The position numbers and the translations under genes were made by a program. A DNA stretch of 6,653 nucleotides from Nitrospirae bacterium GWC2_42_7 (GTDB lineage Bacteria; Nitrospirota; Thermodesulfovibrionia; Thermodesulfovibrionales; UBA6898). Shown here one piece after another: positions 1-5,691 of the stretch. Under the pieces are notes generated by a model that had not been told where the DNA came from, made no database searches, and saw only the letters and a list, made by a program, of their open reading frames with translations. The stretch is from the NCBI GenBank assembly GCA_001803645.1, contig MHDW01000063.1:1-6653 (forward strand), given 5' to 3'. How positions within the stretch are numbered: the first letter of the stretch is position 1; the number at the start of each line of letters is the position of its first letter.

Positions 1-1
1 T

Positions 2-1162
2 TTTGTTAGAGAATTCCCTGCGCTTTACGGAAGTATAAGCCGGGATCTCAGTCTCGCTCCATACTGGCGAATTCCGGAGAAGATCACTACTGGCCTGGAT
101 CTTACTATTTATACTCTTAATGAAGATGCAGCAGAAGATGAAATTCTCTCTTTATTTGTAAAGGCTGCAAACAGACCTTTTAAAAATGACAATGAACATC
201 TTGCATTTCATCTTATACAAAATGGGAAACAAAAGAGTTATTTTTCTATTGTTTTTGATCACCGCTTGTTAGATGCGCGCGGAGCAGAGGCTTTCCTCGA
301 ACTTTTTCTGCAGTATTCATCAGGCAAGGAGAAGGCAGGTATCCTAGAAGGTGTAGGCTTAACTGCGCCTGCAGGGCTTTCTGACTGGATGAAAAAATTC
401 TATGCAGGCAGAAACGTTAACCGCAAAATGCTCTCTTTGTCCAGACCCCTCTTTGACACATTGCCTGTTAAGCAGGGAAAGGACAAGAGGTTTAAATTCC
501 ATCTTGTTTTCTTTGATATTAAAGATACAGAAAAGATCTATGAAAAAGCATATAGCGAAGCCGGATATTTAATGGAGATGCCATATCTTCTTTCTGTTGT
601 TATACAGACAGTGCATGAACTTTTCAAAAATAGGGGTATAGATACTGATAATTACATGGTACCTGTTACAATGGACATGAGGACGAGCGATGATATAAGG
701 AAGGAATTGCTGCTTAACCACGTGTCTTATCTTTTTTTTAAGGTCCCTGCAGAGGATGCCGGAGATATGAAGAAGATAATGAAAGCAGTAAAGCTCCAGA
801 TGTTCGAACAGGTCAAGGCAAAAATGCCAAAAGACCTTAATGAGGCAAGTTCGTTGCTGCGTATAGCACCGTTCTCATTTTTAAGCAAAGTACTTTACCT
901 GCATTTCAAGGGAAAGGCGGCCTCTTTTCTTTTTTCTTATCTTGGAAACCGGCCGGGCCAGTTAACGGAATTTATGGGCCTGAAAATAGAAAACCTTTTT
1001 CATACCCCGCGTGTCCCTGTCCCGCCGGGGCTTGGTTTCTTTTTTAATTATTTTAATGGACAACTTAATTTTGTTATTTCTTATCTCGACGGGCTGTTGT
1101 CTGATGAGGAAGTTATGATGCTGACAAAAAGTGTAAAGGAAAAACTGGAGGTCTCTGTTTGA
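2..1162 (+). CDS. Condensation-type (CAT/alcohol acetyltransferase-like superfamily) acyltransferase, 5'-truncated by the window edge
   Basis: The reading frame is open from the first full codon at position 2, so this is the C-terminal 386 residues of a longer protein. A TTG at 266 can be read as a start, but it lies inside the active-site motif and is really a Leu codon. The key motif is DHRLLDA: His87 and Asp91 (visible numbering) form the HxxxD signature of the condensation/chloramphenicol acetyltransferase fold, where the His is the general base in acyl transfer to an alcohol or amine. Further family-like marks are VPVTMDMR at 220-227 followed by Asn239, and a C-terminal PPGLGFFFNYFNGQL...SYLDG segment ending in a short helix. 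Families of this fold usually run about 420-470 residues, so roughly 40-80 N-terminal residues are missing. The first His of the usual HH pair is Asp, and the Gly after the Asp is Ala. The protein looks cytosolic, with no membrane segment seen. The acyl donor and acceptor are unknown. A catalytically dead relative cannot be excluded. Its 3' end overlaps the oxidoreductase start by four bases. Confidence 0.75.
   Translation, partial: FVREFPALYGSISRDLSLAPYWRIPEKITTGLDLTIYTLNEDAAEDEILSLFVKAANRPFKNDNEHLAFHLIQNGKQKSYFSIVFDHRLLDARGAEAFLELFLQYSSGKEKAGILEGVGLTAPAGLSDWMKKFYAGRNVNRKMLSLSRPLFDTLPVKQGKDKRFKFHLVFFDIKDTEKIYEKAYSEAGYLMEMPYLLSVVIQTVHELFKNRGIDTDNYMVPVTMDMRTSDDIRKELLLNHVSYLFFKVPAEDAGDMKKIMKAVKLQMFEQVKAKMPKDLNEASSLLRIAPFSFLSKVLYLHFKGKAASFLFSYLGNRPGQLTEFMGLKIENLFHTPRVPVPPGLGFFFNYFNGQLNFVISYLDGLLSDEEVMMLTKSVKEKLEVSV
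1147..1151 (+). promoter_or_regulatory. Shine-Dalgarno GGAGG for the TTG-initiated oxidoreductase
   Basis: A perfect GGAGG lies seven bases upstream of the TTG at 1159, inside the 3' end of the acyltransferase gene. It decides in favour of the unusual TTG start and against a downstream start, because the FAD-binding beta strand begins only about six residues later. TTG overlaps the upstream TGA stop (TTGA), which suggests translational coupling. Confidence 0.7.
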
Positions 1163-2370
1163 TCAAGACAGATGCTGAGGTTCTTGTTGCAGGCGGTGGG
1201 GTTGCAGGTGTAGCAGCGGCGATCGCTTCTGCGCGTCAGGGACTCCGCACCTGCCTTGTTGAGAAGGAAAGTTTTGCAGGCGGGATCGGCTTTTCCGGTC
1301 TTCTAAGACATATCTGCGGCCTTTATCTCAATGGTGAAAACGCTCCGGAAGAAACACTCAATCAGGGTTTAGCTCAGGAGATAGTTTGCATGTTGAATAA
1401 GCTCTCTCCTGATAAAACAGTAAAGAAAATCGGGCGTGTCTATGTGCTGCCATATTCAAGAGATGATCTTAAATCAGTTTTTGATAAACTCTTAAGCGCT
1501 GAACCGAATCTCGAAGTGTATCTTGAAACAGCTGTTGAATCAGTTAAAAAGACAGGGGACGAGATAACTGGAATTACAATAAAAAAATCCGGAGATAAAT
1601 ATGACATTACTCCTAAAGTAGTGATTGATTGCACCGGCAATGGAGAAGTCTCTGCAATGGCAGGAACAGGCTTTGATCTGTCATCTTCTGAAGAACGTCA
1701 GCTTGCAGGATATGTTCTACGCATTAAGGGAATCAAGGATTACGATGAAATCCTGCAGATAAAGGTACCATTTTATCTGGCTGAGGCTGTGGAGAAGAAT
1801 AAGCTCTCTCTTTACCTGAGATTTTCAACCCTCTCTCCCGGAGATGCTCGGGATGAAGGATACCTGAAGATAAGCGTGGTTGTTGGTGATGATACAAAGA
1901 GCAATGAACTGGCTGTATCAGAGGCATTGTCTGTACACAGATATCTGGCTGAAAGGATAGAGCAATTTAAAAGCTCTTATGTTGCAGAGACCTCTCAGGC
2001 TGTAATGCAGAGAGAGGACAGAAGGATAAGGGGCGAATATACTCTTACTGAAGAGGACATTCTGAATGCTCGAAAATTTCCTGATGGCATTGTTAAGAAC
2101 TCATGGCCTATCGAGATTTGGGACAGGAACAAAGGGACTATCTACAAATATGTTCCAAAAGACGATTACTATGAAATACCCTTCGGCTGTTTGAAGGTGA
2201 AAGGGTTTAATAACCTGTTATGCGCAGGCCGCTGCATATCGGTTTCTCACACAGCGCTTGGCTCAACAAGGGTGATGGGTACATGCATATCATTGGGAGA
2301 ACAGGCAGGCATAGCAGCAGCAAATAAGATCAAACATGGAAATTATCTCTTATCTGGGCATAAAATATGA
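1159..2370 (+). CDS. FAD-dependent oxidoreductase (FAD_oxidored-type flavoprotein)
   Basis: This is a complete 403-residue protein. The N-terminus is a Rossmann FAD-binding unit: strand EVLVAGGGVAG with the GxGxxG glycines at 12, 14 and 17, and Glu35 in CLVEKE at the end of the second strand, the usual FAD-ribose contact. GGIGFSG at 41-47 follows, as in the FAD_oxidored group. A second nucleotide-proximal motif, DCTGNG, lies at 157-162. The C-terminus has the family ending NNLLCAGRCIS (AGR at 356-358), then TRVMGTC and GEQAGIAAA around 374-388, which closes over the flavin. No signal peptide, membrane segment or Fe-S motif is seen, so it is probably a soluble cytosolic enzyme that oxidises or reduces a pathway intermediate. 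Relatives include phytoene-desaturase-like and geranylgeranyl-reductase-like flavoproteins, and substrate cannot be read from sequence. The gene starts at TTG within the stop of the acyltransferase gene, so the two are very likely co-translated. A 167-base gap with a repeat follows. Confidence 0.85.
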   Translation: MIKTDAEVLVAGGGVAGVAAAIASARQGLRTCLVEKESFAGGIGFSGLLRHICGLYLNGENAPEETLNQGLAQEIVCMLNKLSPDKTVKKIGRVYVLPYSRDDLKSVFDKLLSAEPNLEVYLETAVESVKKTGDEITGITIKKSGDKYDITPKVVIDCTGNGEVSAMAGTGFDLSSSEERQLAGYVLRIKGIKDYDEILQIKVPFYLAEAVEKNKLSLYLRFSTLSPGDARDEGYLKISVVVGDDTKSNELAVSEALSVHRYLAERIEQFKSSYVAETSQAVMQREDRRIRGEYTLTEEDILNARKFPDGIVKNSWPIEIWDRNKGTIYKYVPKDDYYEIPFGCLKVKGFNNLLCAGRCISVSHTALGSTRVMGTCISLGEQAGIAAANKIKHGNYLLSGHKI

Positions 2371-2394
2371 AGGAAGTTAATAAGTAAGGCCCCC

Positions 2395-2474
2395 TCACCC
2401 TTACCCTCTCCTTCCAGGGGAGAGGGTTGTAATATTTCCCCTCCCTTGAGGGGAGGGGATGAAGGGGCGGGTGA
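2395..2474. repeat. Palindromic C/G-rich intergenic repeat, element 1 (BIME-like, arm order A'-A)
   Basis: This 80-base element is bounded by the inverted hexamers TCACCC (2395-2400) and GGGTGA (2469-2474). It contains two hairpins. The first has stem CCCTCTCC (2404-2411) pairing with GGAGAGGG (2419-2426). The second has stem CCCCTCCC (2438-2445) pairing with GGGAGGGG (2451-2458) over a TTGAG loop. The left and right halves are rough inverted copies of each other. Positions 2434-2474 recur at 4075-4115 with one mismatch (C2468 versus A4109). No ORF of any length is plausible here and there is no transposase. The structure resembles REP/BIME or small MITE elements dispersed in bacterial intergenic regions. 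A role in mRNA stability or partial termination between genes is possible but not shown. Confidence 0.8.
2450..2471 (+). other. Four-run G-quadruplex motif in repeat element 1
   Basis: Four G-runs sit on the coding strand: 2450-2453, 2455-2458, 2464-2467 and 2469-2471. They are separated by loops of 1, 5 (ATGAA) and 1 bases, which fits the standard G3+N1-7 rule. The first two runs also form the 3' arm of the 2438-2458 hairpin, so quadruplex and hairpin would compete. The motif is certain, its folding and function are not. Confidence 0.45.
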
Positions 2475-2521
2475 TGTATAGGATTTTATTAATGAAAGCA
2501 TTATTAACTATAAATTGAAAC

Positions 2522-2526
2522 GGAGG
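2522..2526 (+). promoter_or_regulatory. Shine-Dalgarno GGAGG for the first radical SAM gene
   Basis: GGAGG lies 11 bases upstream of the ATG at 2538. The spacing is slightly long, but no other start in the same frame fits better, and the first beta strand of the cobalamin-type domain begins at about residue 20. Confidence 0.55.
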
Positions 2527-2537
2527 CTTTAAAATAT

Positions 2538-4019
2538 ATGCAGCAGAAACAGTCAGATGAAAAGCAGATGCCGCAGTTGAAGACAAAAGGCCCTCTTCGC
2601 ATTCTTCTTGTAAAGCCCCATGCGTATCTTACTGTTGCCAAAAGACTGAACGAATTTCTCCACCTTGAACCACTTGAACTCGAGATAGTTGCAGGCGGTA
2701 TATCTGAAGAAGATTCTGTTTGGATATATGACATGACATTGGAAAAAAAGCCGATGGAAGTCTTCCACAAAAAACTGGATGAGATCAAACCGGATATTGT
2801 GGGCTTTACCGGATACAGCAATCAGTCTGCAAGGGTGAAGGAGCTCGCAAAACTTGTGAAGAAAAAATATCCTTCCACGATAGTTGTTGTAGGAGGAATT
2901 CATGCAATAATAGCTCCTGCTGATTATGCAGTAGAGGATATAGATATTATTGTCAGGGGTGAAGGTGGTACAACCTTCAGAGAGGTCATCAGAAGATTAA
3001 AAGCCGGGGAAACACCTTATTTTGGATTTGTTTCGCTCTCAAGACTGGACAAGGATTTTGCTGAAAAAGCTTCTGCCAACCCGCCTGCTTATCCGGACGT
3101 TAAGGAGATACCTCTTCCCAGAAGGGACCTTGTAGAACGGTCGAGATATTTTGCTGTCTGGACCGCAGCTCCGGAGGGCAGACTGGATACCATATTTCCG
3201 AGAATGGCCTCTGTCAGGACTTCGTACGGCTGTAAATTCAACTGCGCTTTCTGCGTAGTACATCACATAATGGGACGGAAGTACCTTGAAAGAGACCCTG
3301 AAGATGTTGTTAGCGAGATAGCAAATATTCAGGAAGAACATATTTATTTTGTTGATGATGAGACGTTTCTGAATGAGAAGAGGATGACAAAAGTCGCACA
3401 ACTGCTTATAGAAAGAGGGATCAAAAAGAAGTTTGTGAGCTGGGCAAGGGCTGACACGATAGTAAGGCATCCTGATATGTTCAGGCTCTGGAAAAAAGCA
3501 GGCCTTGAGATAGTATATGTCGGGCTTGAGGCTATGGATGAGACACGCCTGAAAAATTACAAGAAACTCACTTCTGTTGAAACCAATAAAAATGCGGTCA
3601 CCACGCTTCAGGAGATAGGGCTAACACTTCATGCCAGTCTTATGGTAGATCCTTCTTTTTCAGTAGAGGATTTCAGGAGTGTTGAAAGAACAATAATGGA
3701 GATCAGGCCTGCTGAGGTATCCTTTACTGTCTTCTCACCATCACCCGGCACTGAGCTTTGGCATAAGCATAAAGAGGAATTCATCTGCGACCCTTATCTC
3801 TTTTATGACTGTATGCATACACTCCTGCCGACAAAACTCGAGATGAGGAGATTCTATGCTCATTTTGCCCGTCTATACAGGCTTGCATGGTCCACAAATC
3901 CGCTAAGAGTGAATAAGGTGAAAGTACCTGCCCGTGAGGTGGCGAGGGCTATAATTAACGGCACTAAATATATCTTTGCCCTCCGGGCAATACACAGGGA
4001 TTATTATCCTAAAAAGTGA
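2538..4019 (+). CDS. Class B radical SAM enzyme with N-terminal cobalamin-binding-type domain (HpnR/BchE-like architecture)
   Basis: This is a complete 493-residue protein. Residues 1-18 are a polar, charged leader. About 19-165 is a B12-binding-type Rossmann domain: strand LRILLVKPHAY, the HLEPLELEIVAGG stretch typical of HpnR-like class B enzymes, KPDIVGFTGYS, VVVGGIHA at 116-123, and RGEGG at 140-144. It lacks the DxHxxG motif that supplies a His ligand to cobalt, as is common in this class. The radical SAM core follows, with Cys232, Cys236 and Cys239 (CKFNCAFC, CX3CX2C) ligating a [4Fe-4S] cluster that cleaves SAM to the 5'-deoxyadenosyl radical, then DDETF and GLE at 329-331 for SAM contacts. 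The roughly 100-residue C-terminus is basic and possibly substrate-specific. Characterised relatives methylate unactivated carbons (HpnR) or cyclise and rearrange substrates (BchE and others), so a radical C-methylation or ring-forming step is likely but the substrate is unknown. The gene is flanked on both sides by related repeats, so it may not share every transcript with its neighbours. Confidence 0.85.
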   Translation: MQQKQSDEKQMPQLKTKGPLRILLVKPHAYLTVAKRLNEFLHLEPLELEIVAGGISEEDSVWIYDMTLEKKPMEVFHKKLDEIKPDIVGFTGYSNQSARVKELAKLVKKKYPSTIVVVGGIHAIIAPADYAVEDIDIIVRGEGGTTFREVIRRLKAGETPYFGFVSLSRLDKDFAEKASANPPAYPDVKEIPLPRRDLVERSRYFAVWTAAPEGRLDTIFPRMASVRTSYGCKFNCAFCVVHHIMGRKYLERDPEDVVSEIANIQEEHIYFVDDETFLNEKRMTKVAQLLIERGIKKKFVSWARADTIVRHPDMFRLWKKAGLEIVYVGLEAMDETRLKNYKKLTSVETNKNAVTTLQEIGLTLHASLMVDPSFSVEDFRSVERTIMEIRPAEVSFTVFSPSPGTELWHKHKEEFICDPYLFYDCMHTLLPTKLEMRRFYAHFARLYRLAWSTNPLRVNKVKVPAREVARAIINGTKYIFALRAIHRDYYPKK

Positions 4020-4074
4020 TATGAACATAAAGATCGTAATTGGAAGAACAAACTTTTGGGAGATGGTATCTAAA

Positions 4075-4163
4075 ATTTCCCCTCCCTTGAGGGGAGGGGA
4101 TGAAGGGGAGGGTGAAAAAAAGAGCCATTACCCCACCTGACCTCCCCCCTCAAGGGAGAGGGA
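4075..4163. repeat. Palindromic C/G-rich intergenic repeat, element 2 (BIME-like, arm order A-A')
   Basis: The left arm, 4075-4115, repeats 2434-2474 at 40 of 41 positions and includes the same 8-bp hairpin (CCCCTCCC 4079-4086 with GGGAGGGG 4092-4099). After a spacer with an A-run and GAGCCATTA comes a partly inverted copy at 4131-4162. For example, CCCTTGAGGGG (4084-4094) is perfectly complementary to CCCCTCAAGGG (4146-4156). The whole can fold as two small hairpins or one long imperfect one. Compared with element 1, the partner arm is on the right instead of the left. The 226-base gap (4020-4245) otherwise holds only an unconvincing short ORF from 4021 and an A/T-rich stretch before the ligase gene. 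Confidence 0.8.
4091..4112 (+). other. Four-run G-quadruplex motif in repeat element 2
   Basis: G-runs at 4091-4094, 4096-4099, 4105-4108 and 4110-4112 have the same 1-5-1 loop layout as element 1, with A instead of C in the last loop. The motif is on the coding strand, upstream of the ligase gene, and overlaps the hairpin arm at 4092-4099. Function is unproven. Confidence 0.45.
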
Positions 4164-4245
4164 TTTTATTAAACACGATGCAGAGCATCAAAGGATTCTT
4201 TTGATTAAAAAAGATGCATTTTATTGGGATTAAAATAAAAGTGTA

Positions 4246-5691
4246 ATGAACATCTTCGAGACGATAAAGAAAGAGACCCAATCACTTACTGGGAAGACTG
4301 CAGTAATTGAAGGCGATAAAGAGATCTCTTATGAAAAGCTGTTTTCCTGCGCTGATATTACAGCAACCTGTCTCAGGGAAAAAGACGTGTCCAGGTTTCA
4401 CAGGGTCGGCCTTTTGTGTGAGGACTCAATTGACTACCTGACAACAAGTCTTGCTGTTTTGTCTATTTCTGCAGTGCTTGTCCCTATATCTCATGATCAG
4501 TCTGATAATGAAATAAGAGATATTATCGAGAGGATATCTCTTGATTATCTGATATTCGAAAAAGGGACCTTTGAGGAAGAAGGTGCTGAAAGCCTTTTGT
4601 CAGAGGGATTGCTCGAAAAACAATTGCTGGTGATCAATAGAAATTTCTCTAAATTGCCTTGCAATGAATATTTTAAAATAAATCCTGCATTCATCCGTTT
4701 CAGTTCCGGAACTACCGGTGCAAGCAAGGGAGTGGTGCTTTCGCATGAAGCTATAATCGAAAGAACAGATGCTGCAGACAAGGGGCTTAAAATAACTCCA
4801 GAAGATAATGTGCTCTGGGTCCTCTCGATGAGTTTTCATTTTGTGGTGACAATACTGCTCTTTCTGCGAAGAGGCGCAACCATTGTATTATGCAGTCAGC
4901 GTTTTCCTGAAGCATTGATAGAGGGCATTATAGAGCATAAAGGCACGTTTATCTATGCTTCGCCTTTTCACTACAGCCTGCTTTCACGTTCAGAACTGCT
5001 TTCTGAAACATCTCTCGATAACATACGCATGGCAGTCTCAACTGCCATGAAACTCCCTGATGCAATAGCAGAGCAGTTTTCTGAAAAATTCGGCTTTGAG
5101 CTTGCTGAAGCATATGGCATCATTGAAGTTGGATTGCCTTTTCTGAATCTGAATGCAACCAAGGACTTCAGAGGGTCTGTTGGAACACCTCTGCCTGACT
5201 ATGAGATAAAGATATTGAAAAAAGGTTCTGATGGAGTTGGTGAAATATACATAAAAGGAAAGGGCATGCTTAATGCCTATTTTTCCCCATGGAAGAACAG
5301 GAAGGGCATTATGAAAAGCGGCTGGTTTAAAACAGGGGATCTCGGCAGGATCGATGCTACCGGCCATCTGACCCTTGTTGGTAGGGAAAAGGATGTAATT
5401 AATTTTGCCGGAATGAAGGTCTTTGCCTTTGAAGTGGAATCTGTACTTAACGAATACCCGCCTGTAAAAGAGTCAATGGTCTATGGTGTATCCCACCCGC
5501 ATTACGGCCAATTGCCTGTAGCCATGATAGTTCTGAAAAATGGAGTGGAAAGCAGTCTTGACCTGAATGATCTGCGCAGGTTCTGTTATCATAGAATGTC
5601 TCAATATAAAGTTCCCAAGGATTTTCAGATCGTGGATGCATTGCCAAAAACAGCAAGCGGAAAGGTAAAGCGTGAAAATATTCCTCATTAA
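4246..5691 (+). CDS. AMP-forming acyl/aryl-acid ligase (ANL superfamily, acyl-CoA synthetase-like)
   Basis: This is a complete 481-residue adenylate-forming enzyme that activates a carboxylic acid with ATP and loads it onto CoA or a carrier-protein thiol. Motifs appear in canonical order. The P-loop RFSSGTTGASKG spans 151-162. FH at 197-198 lies in the substrate-pocket region. EAYGIIE at 288-294 is the A5 motif, with Ile where Thr is usual before the Glu. TGD at 363-365 is followed by the hinge region GREKDVINFAGMKV (379-392) and the C-terminal PKTASGK with catalytic Lys473. All catalytic landmarks are present, so it should be active. It is somewhat shorter than typical 500-550-residue ligases, mainly at the N-terminus. 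The ATG at 4246 is the only reasonable start, because an in-frame stop TAA lies at 4231. No clear Shine-Dalgarno precedes it: the nearest purine stretch, GGGA around 4226, is too distant. Carboxylate specificity (fatty, aromatic or amino acid) cannot be assigned safely. The 3' end overlaps the next gene by 20 bases. Confidence 0.88.
   Translation: MNIFETIKKETQSLTGKTAVIEGDKEISYEKLFSCADITATCLREKDVSRFHRVGLLCEDSIDYLTTSLAVLSISAVLVPISHDQSDNEIRDIIERISLDYLIFEKGTFEEEGAESLLSEGLLEKQLLVINRNFSKLPCNEYFKINPAFIRFSSGTTGASKGVVLSHEAIIERTDAADKGLKITPEDNVLWVLSMSFHFVVTILLFLRRGATIVLCSQRFPEALIEGIIEHKGTFIYASPFHYSLLSRSELLSETSLDNIRMAVSTAMKLPDAIAEQFSEKFGFELAEAYGIIEVGLPFLNLNATKDFRGSVGTPLPDYEIKILKKGSDGVGEIYIKGKGMLNAYFSPWKNRKGIMKSGWFKTGDLGRIDATGHLTLVGREKDVINFAGMKVFAFEVESVLNEYPPVKESMVYGVSHPHYGQLPVAMIVLKNGVESSLDLNDLRRFCYHRMSQYKVPKDFQIVDALPKTASGKVKRENIPH
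5661..5665 (+). promoter_or_regulatory. Shine-Dalgarno-like AAAGG for the second radical SAM gene
   Basis: AAAGG inside the last codons of the ligase gene lies six bases before the GTG at 5672. It supports that GTG as the start, together with the immediately following hydrophobic strand KIFLINPFG, which is the expected first strand of a cobalamin-type domain. Confidence 0.5.

Noticed and set aside
2395..2474. CRISPR array or insertion-sequence remnant as an explanation for the repeats
   Set aside because: The two copies are 1.6 kb apart without regular spacers, and there is no transposase fragment or target-site duplication that I can see.
2486..2514. Possible promoter before the first radical SAM gene (TATAAA at 2509-2514 with TTATTA at 2486-2491)
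   Set aside because: The -10-like hexamer is reasonable, but the upstream hexamer matches the -35 consensus poorly and the region is A/T-rich, so chance matches are expected. Transcription start mapping would be needed.
2504..3470. Minus-strand ORFs of 105-143 codons opposite the first radical SAM gene
   Set aside because: They lie antisense to a gene with full-length, motif-rich coding sequence, show no recognisable domain, and have Cys/Ser/Arg-rich compositions typical of shadow frames.
4079..4172. Rho-independent terminator formed by repeat element 2 and the following ATTTTATT
   Set aside because: The long hairpin is imperfect and the following tract is broken by A residues, not a run of T. 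The same core in element 1 is not followed directly by T residues. Partial termination remains possible.
4177..4189. Small inverted repeat GATGC-AGA-GCATC in the gap before the ligase gene
   Set aside because: A five-base stem with a three-base loop is weak, and there is no regulator gene or second copy to support an operator.
4201..4240. Possible promoter before the ligase gene (TTGATT at 4201, TAAAAT at 4231)
   Set aside because: The spacing between the two hexamers is 24 bases, too long for a sigma-70 promoter, and no better pair is seen in this A/T-rich stretch.
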